NCBI GenBank assembly: GCA_034429975.1
Contig: DAOUFM010000129.1
Coordinates: 1 to 64,000 of the forward strand
Origin: UBA6170 sp034429975
GTDB lineage: Bacteria; Chloroflexota; Anaerolineae; Anaerolineales; Anaerolineaceae
Reading direction: 5' to 3'
DNA: 64,000 bases
In this document: in pieces, positions 26,884 through 34,856 of the stretch
How the letters are laid out: each line of letters begins with the position of its first letter
Numbering within the stretch: the stretch's first letter is position 1
Made by a program: the position numbers and the translations under genes
The notes under the pieces: generated by a model
The model's database searches: none
Seen by the model: the letters and a program-made list of their open reading frames with translations, nothing else
Told to the model about the DNA's origin: nothing

Positions 26884-27273
26884 TCAGTGACAGGCATCGC
26901 ACCCTTTGTAAAAAGCAGTATTGTTGTGAGATGCAACATAAATAATTGTTCCGGGATCAACAGTAAAATTACATTGATCCAGAAATTTTGGCTTATCTTC
27001 CCAGGCATAAACTTCGATATCACAGCCTATATAAACATTTCCGGAAAGATGGTTATTACATAACGGGCCGGATATAACCTGGTCCATGTTTTTTATCTTT
27101 CCTTTAATTTCAATTTTTTGCGGGTTCGTAAAAACAGAAACTTCGTCTGGAAATGGATCAGAACGATCACGATAGGTGATTTCTCCTGGTTCGCATAATG
27201 AACCTGAACCCTCGCAGGCGCTTAAAAATATAACAATTATAAAAAAAAGAAAAAGAATAAATATGCGCTTCAT
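26884..27273 (-). CDS. Small lipoprotein ending in a CxxCH haem-c-type motif
   Basis: The start at 27273 opens a lipoprotein signal (MKRIFILFLFFIIVIFLSAC, lipid Cys20) after AAAGGTG; a longer frame to 27366 has no signal logic. The 129-residue protein then shows acidic/beta-prone sequence with further Cys at about 27, 72, 84 and 101. It ends FYKGCDACH directly before the stop (C125, C128, H129). CxxCH is the covalent haem attachment site of c-type cytochromes. No distal Met or His region can be assigned, so either an unusual mono-haem protein or a redox/disulfide tail is possible. An OB-fold-like nucleic-acid or metal domain is conceivable from the alternating hydrophobic pattern (KIEIKGKIKNM), but I would not assert it. 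It is divergent from the Crp/Fnr gene, 138 bases away. Confidence 0.75.
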   Translation of the reverse strand: MKRIFILFLFFIIVIFLSACEGSGSLCEPGEITYRDRSDPFPDEVSVFTNPQKIEIKGKIKNMDQVISGPLCNNHLSGNVYIGCDIEVYAWEDKPKFLDQCNFTVDPGTIIYVASHNNTAFYKGCDACH

Positions 27274-27411
27274 AAAACACCTTTTTTCCGATTCTGATTT
27301 CTTTTTATTTGTACCAAATTTCACTTTTGAAAACTTTAACTTTGAGCAAATAACAACAGAATCCATCCATGATTTTCAGCAACTCTGGTATATTATTAAG
27401 AGGAGTGACAA

Positions 27412-28095
27412 ATGGAATTAATGACAAACCTCATTCAGAATAATCCGATTTTTAGACAGATTTCTCCAAAGAATTTGGATCTGCTCGAGAAGACAGCCAT
27501 TAGCCGCCAATATGTTAAAGGTGAATTGATTGTCCTGGATGGAGATATCTGGCCGTATTTATTCCTGATCGTGAAAGGTAGTGTCCACGCGATTAAGAGC
27601 TCCGCTGAAGGGCGGAATCTGGTGGTGACCACTTTTGATCCAGGAGATATTTTTTGGGGTTTGGCATTCTTTTTTGACCATCAGCAAATGACTGTAACAC
27701 TGGAAGCTGCGGAAGATTTATTTTTACTCCTTTGGTCAGACGAAGTTCTCGTGCCCATTTTAAAACAAGACGGTGCCGCTGCCTGGGAGCTATCAAGGAC
27801 TATGATTTCAAAGATGCTGCGGGCCAGTGAAATTTTGGAAGAAATGACTTTTCAACCGGTAGCAGGTCGCCTGGCGAAGCTTTTAATGGATACTGTTAAA
27901 GATCAACATCACAAGCCAGTATCCAGAAGTTTGACTCTAGATGAAATGGCGGCCCGAATTGGTTCTACACGTGAAATGGTTTGTCGCTTTCTTCATCGTT
28001 TCGCGCATGATGAGATCATCGATATTACCCGCACTGAATTTCGAGTAACCGACGCCAAGAAATTGAGAGAAATTGCCAAGAATTTTAAGGGATAG
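27412..28095 (+). CDS. Crp/Fnr-family transcription regulator
   Basis: Residues about 15-125 form a cyclic-nucleotide-binding-type beta roll (GELIVLDGDIWPYLFLIVKGSV, FDPGDIFWGLAFFF). The helix at about 130-155 is the dimer interface. The C-terminal winged helix has SLTLDEMAARIGSTREMVCRFLHRF. The N-terminal and central cysteines that ligate the Fe-S cluster of FNR are missing, and the cAMP-contact Arg-Ser/Thr pair of CRP is not evident, so it could sense haem, NO, CO or redox as DNR- or CooA-type members do. AGGAG is six bases before the ATG. It is divergent from the lipoprotein/membrane-protein genes, the normal arrangement for a local regulator. The downstream pst genes start 42 bases later. 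Confidence 0.9.
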   Translation: MELMTNLIQNNPIFRQISPKNLDLLEKTAISRQYVKGELIVLDGDIWPYLFLIVKGSVHAIKSSAEGRNLVVTTFDPGDIFWGLAFFFDHQQMTVTLEAAEDLFLLLWSDEVLVPILKQDGAAAWELSRTMISKMLRASEILEEMTFQPVAGRLAKLLMDTVKDQHHKPVSRSLTLDEMAARIGSTREMVCRFLHRFAHDEIIDITRTEFRVTDAKKLREIAKNFKG

Positions 28096-28124
28096 TTCCT
28101 TTTCTTATTAATTCAGGTTTCATT

Positions 28125-28130
28125 TATAAT
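28125..28130 (+). promoter_or_regulatory. -10 box of pstS, placed for a leaderless transcript
   Basis: TATAAT ends only seven bases before the pstS ATG, and no Shine-Dalgarno sequence is present. Transcription would begin at or within a base or two of the start codon. The -35 (TTCTTA at 28102-28107) is weak. A Pho-box repeat was not recognised. Confidence 0.45.
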
Positions 28131-28137
28131 TCCTTGC

Positions 28138-29028
28138 ATGGGCAAAATTCTGATCAATAAAGCCACGTTCTTGTTATTAATCTGTTTGCTCACCGCCTGC
28201 CATGCGGGTAGAAATGGAAGGCAAACGGAAGATCTGGTTGATAAAAATCTTTATATTGAAAATAAAGGTTCAGACACCATGGTTAATCTGGCTTTATATT
28301 GGGCTGAAAAATATCAGTCTATTCATCCGGAAATACGAATATCGATTACCGGAGGTGGGAGCGGGACAGGGATTTCCTCATTAATCAATAATACCGTCGA
28401 TTTAGCAAACGCTTCCCGTGAGATTACTGACCAGGAATTAAAGGAAGCCAATAAAAATGGGGTTCAGCCCGTAGAAACTATTGTTGCCCGGGATGCAATT
28501 GCAATTATTGTTAATCCGGAAAATCCCATTGAACAGCTAACTTTAAAACAAGTTTCAGATATTTATTCGGGGAAAATAAATAATTGGAGTGAATTAGGCG
28601 GGGATAATCGCCCGATTGTGCGATTATCAAGGGAAACGAATTCTGGTACCCATGTTTATTTTCTGGAAAAAGTGGTTCGGTTGGGAAATAAAAATGATCA
28701 CACCATCTTTTCTGCCAGCACATTGCTGTTACCTTCATCAGAAGGAATCATCGCCGAGGTGCAGGATAACCCCAATGCAATTGGTTATGATGGTTTGGGT
28801 TATATTACACCGGAAGTTAAAGTTCTTTCGATTGCGGAAAAAGAAGGGAAAGAATATGTATACCCAACCCTGAATTCTGTAAATCAAAATCAATATGCCA
28901 TCTCCAGAAATTTGTTCATCTATTCAACCGGAACCCCAAAACCCCATGTTCAGGAATACTTGAACTGGCTCCTCTCACCAGATGGGCAGGAAATTGTGAA
29001 GTCGCTAGGCTTCATCCCAATTCAATGA
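28138..29028 (+). CDS. pstS: Phosphate ABC transporter substrate-binding lipoprotein
   Basis: The 296-residue protein starts with a lipoprotein signal (FLLLICLLTAC, lipid Cys21). The mature part has PstS blocks: IENKGSDTMVNLALYWAEKY, ITGGGSGTGISSLINNTVDLANASR (phosphate loop), IVARDAIAIIVNPENP, IYSGKINNWSELGG and RETNSGTHVYFLE. It binds phosphate outside the membrane and delivers it to PstC/PstA. The stop overlaps the start of pstC by four bases (ATGA). The short PstS (about 270 mature residues) matches the PstS clade found with such lipoproteins. No phoU or pho regulator is adjacent. Confidence 0.92.
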   Translation: MGKILINKATFLLLICLLTACHAGRNGRQTEDLVDKNLYIENKGSDTMVNLALYWAEKYQSIHPEIRISITGGGSGTGISSLINNTVDLANASREITDQELKEANKNGVQPVETIVARDAIAIIVNPENPIEQLTLKQVSDIYSGKINNWSELGGDNRPIVRLSRETNSGTHVYFLEKVVRLGNKNDHTIFSASTLLLPSSEGIIAEVQDNPNAIGYDGLGYITPEVKVLSIAEKEGKEYVYPTLNSVNQNQYAISRNLFIYSTGTPKPHVQEYLNWLLSPDGQEIVKSLGFIPIQ

Positions 29029-29939
29029 AGAACACAAATATGAATAAAAACACGTTAAAAATTGGCGAGCAACTCGTTACCAGATCCATCCAGTTTTCAG
29101 GTTATTCTTCGATCCTTTTTGTGTTAATGATCTTATTTTTTCTTCTTTATGAAGGTATTCCAACAATTTTTGAAATTCCTCTCAAGGAAATATTTTCTAC
29201 CCGGTGGTACCCGATTGAAAATTATTATGGAATCCTTCCTCTAATTTTGGGATCGTTGGTAGTTACATTAGGAGCCTCTTTGGTGGCGGTCCCTTTTGGA
29301 ATTCTCACGGCAGTTTATATCGCTGAAATTGCGCCTAAATGGGTTAAAGAAATCATGAAACCTCTGGTGGAATTATTAGCCGGGTTGCCCAGTGTTGTTC
29401 TGGGTTTTTTAGGAATTCTGATTGTTTCACCTTTTTTAAGAGATAAATTGCATTTACCTACCGGGCTGACTGCCCTGACAGGTTCGATCCTGTTAGGTGG
29501 AATTGCGATTCCCACAATTGTCTCAATTGCGGAGGATGCCCTGAATAATGTTCCCAACTCTTATCGGCTGGGTGCATTGGCTTTGGGATTAACCCGCTGG
29601 CAGACTATCTGGGGTGTGACAGTCCCAGCTGCAAAATCTGGCATATTAATGGCAGTGATGTTAGGGGTGGGGAGAACAATTGGTGAAACCATGACAGTTA
29701 TGATGGTGACAGGCAACGCACCTTTGTTGCCTGGCTCTCTTAATGCCTTATTCATGCCCATTCGAACCATGACCGCCACAATTGCATCAGAAATGGGGGA
29801 GGTGGCTTCCGGCAGTCCCCATTATCATATTCTATTTTTTATCGCTGTGGTTTTATTTCTCTTCACTTTGCTGGTCAATTTGATTGCCTCGAATATTGGA
29901 TCAAAAAGAATTAAACGCGTTGAAAAGATGTTATCTTGA
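29025..29939 (+). CDS. pstC: Phosphate ABC transporter permease PstC
   Basis: The 304-residue permease has six predicted helices. The binding-protein-dependent EAA loop reads ALALGLTRWQTIWGVTVPAAKSGIL, and ELLAGLPSVVLGFLG is the conserved PstC stretch before it. It forms the membrane channel with PstA. Its start overlaps pstS by four bases and pstA starts six bases after its stop, so the operon is tightly packed and translationally coupled. Confidence 0.93.
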   Translation: MKNTNMNKNTLKIGEQLVTRSIQFSGYSSILFVLMILFFLLYEGIPTIFEIPLKEIFSTRWYPIENYYGILPLILGSLVVTLGASLVAVPFGILTAVYIAEIAPKWVKEIMKPLVELLAGLPSVVLGFLGILIVSPFLRDKLHLPTGLTALTGSILLGGIAIPTIVSIAEDALNNVPNSYRLGALALGLTRWQTIWGVTVPAAKSGILMAVMLGVGRTIGETMTVMMVTGNAPLLPGSLNALFMPIRTMTATIASEMGEVASGSPHYHILFFIAVVLFLFTLLVNLIASNIGSKRIKRVEKMLS

Positions 29940-29945
29940 GTTATC

Positions 29946-30818
29946 ATGCAACAATTAAAAGAAGACAATTTAAAAAAACAACTTAGAATTGAGAAAATTG
30001 GTTTTACTGTTTTAACAATTCTTGCGATCGCCACTGTTTTGCCGATTATCGCGGTTGTTATTTACATTGTCTATCTGGGCGCTCCGGCAATTTCCTGGGA
30101 TTTCATTTTTTCAATGCCACGCGATGGAATGAAATCTGGCGGAATCTGGCCGGCGATTGTGGGTACCTTTTACCTGACGATTGGTACTGCCATTTTTTCA
30201 GTTCCATTAGGAATTGCCGCAGCTATTTATTTGTCTGAATATGCACCCAACAATAAATTGACTCAAACCATTCGGCTGGCAATTATTAATTTAGCTGGGA
30301 TACCGTCGGTGGTTTATGGATTATTTGGATTAGGACTTTTTGTTGTGTTTCTCAATTTTGGAACCAGTATCCTCTCAGCTTCTCTTACCCTGGCTATTAT
30401 GACATTGCCAGTCATCATCAGTACCACCGAAGAAGCAATCAGGGCTGTGCCGCAATCCTTTCGGGTGGTCAGCATCTCTTTGGGAGCAACCAAATGGCAG
30501 ACAATTCGTAGAGTGGTGTTACCGCAAGCCATCCCTGGCATTTTGACGGGCGTCGTTCTGGGGCTGGAGAGAGCTGCCGGGGAAACTGCTCCGATCCTGT
30601 TTACCGGGGCTGCTTTCTTTCTACCACGCTTGCCGAATTCTCCATTGGATGCAACCATGGCTTTGCCCTATCACCTTTTTGTGATTTCCACCCAGGTACC
30701 TGGTATGCCAATACAAATTCAATATGGCACCGTCCTGGTCTTATTGGTTTTTGTTTTGTTAATGAACATCATCGTAACAATTATTCGGTCCAGAGCACGC
30801 GCTAAAAGGCAATGGTGA
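29946..30818 (+). CDS. pstA: Phosphate ABC transporter permease PstA
   Basis: The 290-residue permease carries YLSEYAPNNKLTQTIRLAI, NLAGIPSVVYGLFGLGLFV and an EAA loop ISLGATKWQTIRRVVLPQAIPGILTG. GLERAAGETAPILFTGAAFF near residue 215 is the PstA-specific block. Six helices are predicted. It pairs with PstC in the membrane. The ATPase gene begins two bases after its stop codon. Confidence 0.93.
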   Translation: MQQLKEDNLKKQLRIEKIGFTVLTILAIATVLPIIAVVIYIVYLGAPAISWDFIFSMPRDGMKSGGIWPAIVGTFYLTIGTAIFSVPLGIAAAIYLSEYAPNNKLTQTIRLAIINLAGIPSVVYGLFGLGLFVVFLNFGTSILSASLTLAIMTLPVIISTTEEAIRAVPQSFRVVSISLGATKWQTIRRVVLPQAIPGILTGVVLGLERAAGETAPILFTGAAFFLPRLPNSPLDATMALPYHLFVISTQVPGMPIQIQYGTVLVLLVFVLLMNIIVTIIRSRARAKRQW

Positions 30819-30819
30819 G

Positions 30820-31575
30820 ATGGACAAAATAGTCATAGAAAATTTCTCCTTAACGTATTCCGACGGGGTTGAATCCTTATTCAATATTAATCTCAATATT
30901 CCTGCTAACCAAATCACTGCTCTGATTGGGCCATCAGGAGGAGGAAAATCAACGCTATTACGAGCGTTTAATCGGCTGAATGATTTGGTGGATGTTCAGC
31001 GCATCTCAGGGGTTATTAGAATTGATGGTATTAATATTTTTAGAAAAGATATTGATGTAATAGAACTGCGCAGAAAAGTTGGCATTGTTTTTTCAAGACC
31101 TTTACCTTTACCACTTTCAATCTACCAGAATGTGTCCTATGGGCTGGAAATGATGGGTGAGAAAAGGAAAAGCGTTTTGGATGACGTGGTCGAAAAGACA
31201 TTGCGATTATCGGATTTGTGGGACGATGTAAAAGAGCGTTTGCAGGATTCCGCCTATTCAATCTCAGGTGGGCAACAACAACGCTTATGTCTGGCCAGAA
31301 CCCTGGCACTGCAACCTGAAATTATTCTTTTGGACGAACCGACTTCTGCTTTGGATCCGGTTTCAACCGCTAAAATTGAAAACACTCTGGAAGAACTAAA
31401 ACAAGATTACACAATTGTTATTGCTCCACATAATACCCAACAGGCTGGGCGGATTGCGGATCAGGTGGCTTTTTTTCTGCAGGGAAAATTAATCGAATTC
31501 TCCAGTTCGGACGAGATTTTCACCCGACCAAAAGATATTCGAACCCAGGATTATATTTCCGGGAAATTTGGTTAA
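30820..31575 (+). CDS. pstB: Phosphate ABC transporter ATPase PstB with an altered Q-loop
   Basis: The 251-residue ATPase has Walker A GPSGGGKST (37-45), signature SISGGQQQRLCLARTLAL, Walker B IILLDEPTSALDP and the H-loop His in APHNTQQAGR. The conserved block that is VFQKPNPFPMSI in most PstB proteins reads VFSRPLPLPLSI here, so the Q-loop glutamine is Ser92. I believe a PstB subgroup has Ala or Ser at this site, so this is probably a clade trait and not a defect. It is the last gene of the pst operon; no phoU follows. Confidence 0.92.
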   Translation: MDKIVIENFSLTYSDGVESLFNINLNIPANQITALIGPSGGGKSTLLRAFNRLNDLVDVQRISGVIRIDGINIFRKDIDVIELRRKVGIVFSRPLPLPLSIYQNVSYGLEMMGEKRKSVLDDVVEKTLRLSDLWDDVKERLQDSAYSISGGQQQRLCLARTLALQPEIILLDEPTSALDPVSTAKIENTLEELKQDYTIVIAPHNTQQAGRIADQVAFFLQGKLIEFSSSDEIFTRPKDIRTQDYISGKFG

Positions 31576-31673
31576 TGGAGAAGATTTATCCCGGAATTGA
31601 TTTGATTTGTTGAGCTAAATCAATAAAATTACTTCATTATCGCAAATATCTTACCGCTACATGAGGAGAAATT

Positions 31674-32099
31674 ATGACAAGACCATCCTGGGATTCTTAT
31701 TTTATGAAAATTGCAGAGGATGTTGCTATCCGTTCAACTTGTGATCGGGCCAAGGTTGGCGCTGTTCTGGTAAAAGATAAACACATTATTTCAACCGGAT
31801 ATAACGGTTCTCCGGCCGGGTTAGAGCATTGTGATGATGTCGGGCACCTTATGGTAGATGGGCATTGCGTGCGTACTGTTCATGCTGAAGTGAATGCCAT
31901 TATTCAGGCTGCAGTTTTTGGTCTGGCTACCAGGGATGCGGTCTGTTATGTAACCCATTACCCTTGTTTAAATTGCACGAAGATGCTGATTAATGCCAGA
32001 ATCTCTAAACTTATTTACACGACCGCTTACCGTATGGATCCGATTGCGGTTGAATTTCTTGAAAAAGCCGGTGTAGCGGTTGAACAATTTCTCGAGTAA
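31674..32099 (+). CDS. dCMP deaminase-like (ComEB-type) zinc enzyme
   Basis: The 141-residue cytoplasmic protein has the deaminase zinc site: HAE in RTVHAEVNAIIQA and PCLNC in THYPCLNCTKMLI. DRAKVGAVLVKDKHIISTGYNGSPAG and the short Cys/His segment EHCDDVGHLMVDGHC match dCMP deaminases, which have a second structural zinc site. The likely reaction is dCMP to dUMP in pyrimidine deoxynucleotide supply. GAGGAG precedes the ATG by six bases. It stands 98 bases past pstB and converges on the aconitase gene. Confidence 0.88.
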   Translation: MTRPSWDSYFMKIAEDVAIRSTCDRAKVGAVLVKDKHIISTGYNGSPAGLEHCDDVGHLMVDGHCVRTVHAEVNAIIQAAVFGLATRDAVCYVTHYPCLNCTKMLINARISKLIYTTAYRMDPIAVEFLEKAGVAVEQFLE

Positions 32100-32139
32100 G
32101 ATTATCCTCATTAAATTAGCATGGTTACAAAAAATTGAT

Positions 32140-34839
32140 CTAAGAATCTTCCAGCAATTCAAATAAGATTGTGTTCATAATGCCGCCGTCTTGAAAATAA
32201 CGGGCTTCAATAGCCGTATCGATCCGCAACTTTACAGTGAAGTGAATGATTGTTCCATCGTTCTTTTGAGCTGAAATCTGCACCTCTTTCCCAGGAATTA
32301 TTTCTTCCAGACCTGTAAAAGAATATTTTTCGGTACCATCCAAGCCCAAACTGATTCTATTTTCACCAGGAAGGAATTCGAGGGGCAAAACGCCCATTCC
32401 TACCAGGTTGGAACGGTGGATTCTTTCGAAAGATTCAGCAATAACTGCTTTAACACCTAATAACATGGGACCTTTTGCTGCCCAATCTCGTGACGAACCA
32501 GTTCCATATTCTTTCCCGGCCAGAACAATCAAGTCATTGTGATTCGCCTTATATTTTTGCGAAGCAGCGAAGATGCTCATGGTCTCTCCGGTGGGTATGT
32601 AGCGGGTGATTCCGCCTTCAGTGCCAGGTAGCAACAGGTTTTTCAGACGAATATTACCAAAAGTCCCGCGAGTCATCACCCGATCATTTCCCCGCCGGGA
32701 GCCGAATGAATTGAAATCAAGCGGAGAAATACCATGATCCACCAGATATTCACCTGCCGGGCTGTGTAATGGGATGGCACCTGCCGGTGAGATATGGTCG
32801 GTGGTCACTGAGTCTCCCAGCATAACTAAAGTGTAAGCGTTTTTAATTTCTACCAACTTCTTCGAGTGACTAAGATTCTCAAAATAGGGAGGTTCCTGTA
32901 GATAGGTTGAATCCGGAGACCAAGCATAGACGAATTGGTTGTTCGTTTGCAGGTGATTCCAGGTTTCATTTCCAGAAAAGACATTCTTATAATTGTCAAT
33001 AAATAATTTTGGTTTAACCACACTGTTTAGAATTTGTTGAACTTCGTGTGAATTCGGCCAGATATCTTTGAGGTAAACAGGTTTACCTTCTGGGTTGTGT
33101 CCCAAAGGTTCTTCAGATAGATTTATGTTAGTAGTGCCAGCCAAAGCAAAAACAACCACCAATGGAGGAGAAGCGAGATAGTTTGCCTGGGTAAAGGGGT
33201 GAATCCTTCCTTCAAAATTTCGATTCCCTGAAAGAACAGCGCTGGCAATTAATTTCTTTTGCTCGATCAGGTTCGCCACCTCTTCTTTCAGGGGGCCACT
33301 ATTTCCGATGCAGGTGGTACAGCCATATCCGACAACATGGAAACCAAGCGCTTCCAAGTCACCCATCAACCCGGATTGTTCAAGGTATTCGGTAACCACC
33401 CGGGATCCGGGTGCAAAACTGGTTTTCACATAGGCAGGAACCTGTAATCCATTCTCAACTGCCTTTTTGGCCACCAATCCTGCTGCAATCATCACCGTTG
33501 GGTTGGAAGTATTAGTACAGGAAGTGATGGCTGCAATTGCTGTAAAACCATGGCTGAGGTTATAAGTCTGATTATTGAGAGTTAAAGGGTATTTCGTATT
33601 GGCTTCATCCTGAGGAATACCAAATCCCTTTTGGTCCCGGGGTTTTATCAGACTCTGAGTGAAATTTTCATGAACATGATTGAGACTGATCCGATCCTGA
33701 GGACGTTTTGGACCGGCAATACTGGGCTCAATTTGATCCAACCGTACTTCAATCACCTCGGTAAAGGTAGGAATGGGTTGCATTTTGTCTCTGAACAGAT
33801 GTTGAGCGCGGTAATACGTTTCGATTAGTTTGATTTGTTCAGGACTTTTACCGGTTAACTGCAAATATTTTAATGATTGATTGTCAAAGGGAAAATAAAG
33901 AACGGTTGCGCCGGATTCGGGGGTGATGTTAGAGATCATTGCGCGATCCGCAACGCTGAGTTGGTCCAAACCTTCGCCAAAGAATTCGACAAATTTATCA
34001 ACGACGCCTTTTTGCCTGAGGAGTTCAATGATCGATAGGGTTAGATCGGTTGGGGTCAGACCTTCCCGCAAATTACCGACAAGATGAATACCAATGACAT
34101 CGGGGGTGATAATTTCAATTGGCTGGCCCATCATGGCAGCTACAGCTTCAATTCCACCGACTCCCCAACCAACGATGCCGAGCCCGTTAATCATCGTCGT
34201 GTGAGAATCTGTACCAACCAATGTGTCTGGAAAAACGAAAGTATCCCCATTAAAATCTTTTTTAAGTACAGATTGAGCCAGGAATTCAAGGTTTACCTGA
34301 TGAACAATACCGGTTGCGGGCGGTACAATTCGCACATTATTAAAAGATGAACTGCTCCAGTGTAAAAATTGGTAACGTTCATGATTTCGTTGAAACTCTA
34401 AGCTGGAGTTTTTTTCTAAAGCATCTTTCCGGGCAGAAAAATCCACCATAACTGAATGGTCGATTACCAGATCAACCGGAATCAGGGGGTTTACCTTGAG
34501 CGGATCACCGCCTAAATGCTCGATAGCAGCCCGCATAGCAGCGAGATCGTTTAATACCGGTACACCGGTAAAATCCTGTAAGATTACCCGACCGGGAAAA
34601 AATGGAACCGGAGGTCTGCTTTTTTGCTCCGGCTGCCAATATGCCAGATTTATAATGTCATTTTCTGTGATGGTTGTTCCGTTAAAATTTCGAATAACAC
34701 CTTCCAGCAGAATTCGAATGGAATAAGGCAGTCTTTGCCAATAATCTTTTTCTTCAACAACCTTTGAAAGATCATAAAATTTGAAACTATTTCCATCAAT
34801 TTTGAGGGTTGAAAGTGAGGAAGATAAACCTGTTTTCAT
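32140..34839 (-). CDS. acnA: Aconitate hydratase, AcnA/IRP type
   Basis: The 899-residue monomeric aconitase isomerises citrate and isocitrate through a [4Fe-4S] cluster. The cluster cysteines are C441 (TSCTNTSNP) and C507 and C510 (GCTTCIGNSG), the usual AcnA spacing. GTDSHTTMINGLGIVGWGVGGIEA and the C-terminal swivel domain blocks GAIPLHSPAGEYL, YGTGSSRDWAAKG and SFERIHRSNLVGMGVLPL are present. AGGAG is six bases before the ATG. It lies 17 bases after the isocitrate dehydrogenase gene, forming an icd-acnA operon for consecutive TCA steps. Confidence 0.94.
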   Translation of the reverse strand: MKTGLSSSLSTLKIDGNSFKFYDLSKVVEEKDYWQRLPYSIRILLEGVIRNFNGTTITENDIINLAYWQPEQKSRPPVPFFPGRVILQDFTGVPVLNDLAAMRAAIEHLGGDPLKVNPLIPVDLVIDHSVMVDFSARKDALEKNSSLEFQRNHERYQFLHWSSSSFNNVRIVPPATGIVHQVNLEFLAQSVLKKDFNGDTFVFPDTLVGTDSHTTMINGLGIVGWGVGGIEAVAAMMGQPIEIITPDVIGIHLVGNLREGLTPTDLTLSIIELLRQKGVVDKFVEFFGEGLDQLSVADRAMISNITPESGATVLYFPFDNQSLKYLQLTGKSPEQIKLIETYYRAQHLFRDKMQPIPTFTEVIEVRLDQIEPSIAGPKRPQDRISLNHVHENFTQSLIKPRDQKGFGIPQDEANTKYPLTLNNQTYNLSHGFTAIAAITSCTNTSNPTVMIAAGLVAKKAVENGLQVPAYVKTSFAPGSRVVTEYLEQSGLMGDLEALGFHVVGYGCTTCIGNSGPLKEEVANLIEQKKLIASAVLSGNRNFEGRIHPFTQANYLASPPLVVVFALAGTTNINLSEEPLGHNPEGKPVYLKDIWPNSHEVQQILNSVVKPKLFIDNYKNVFSGNETWNHLQTNNQFVYAWSPDSTYLQEPPYFENLSHSKKLVEIKNAYTLVMLGDSVTTDHISPAGAIPLHSPAGEYLVDHGISPLDFNSFGSRRGNDRVMTRGTFGNIRLKNLLLPGTEGGITRYIPTGETMSIFAASQKYKANHNDLIVLAGKEYGTGSSRDWAAKGPMLLGVKAVIAESFERIHRSNLVGMGVLPLEFLPGENRISLGLDGTEKYSFTGLEEIIPGKEVQISAQKNDGTIIHFTVKLRIDTAIEARYFQDGGIMNTILFELLEDS

Positions 34840-34856
34840 TCTCTACTCCTGTATTT

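Noticed and set aside
27307..27319. ATTTG-TAC-CAAAT palindrome between the lipoprotein and Crp/Fnr genes
   Set aside because: A 13-base dyad of A/T-rich arms is expected by chance in such sequence and matches no known site of the family.
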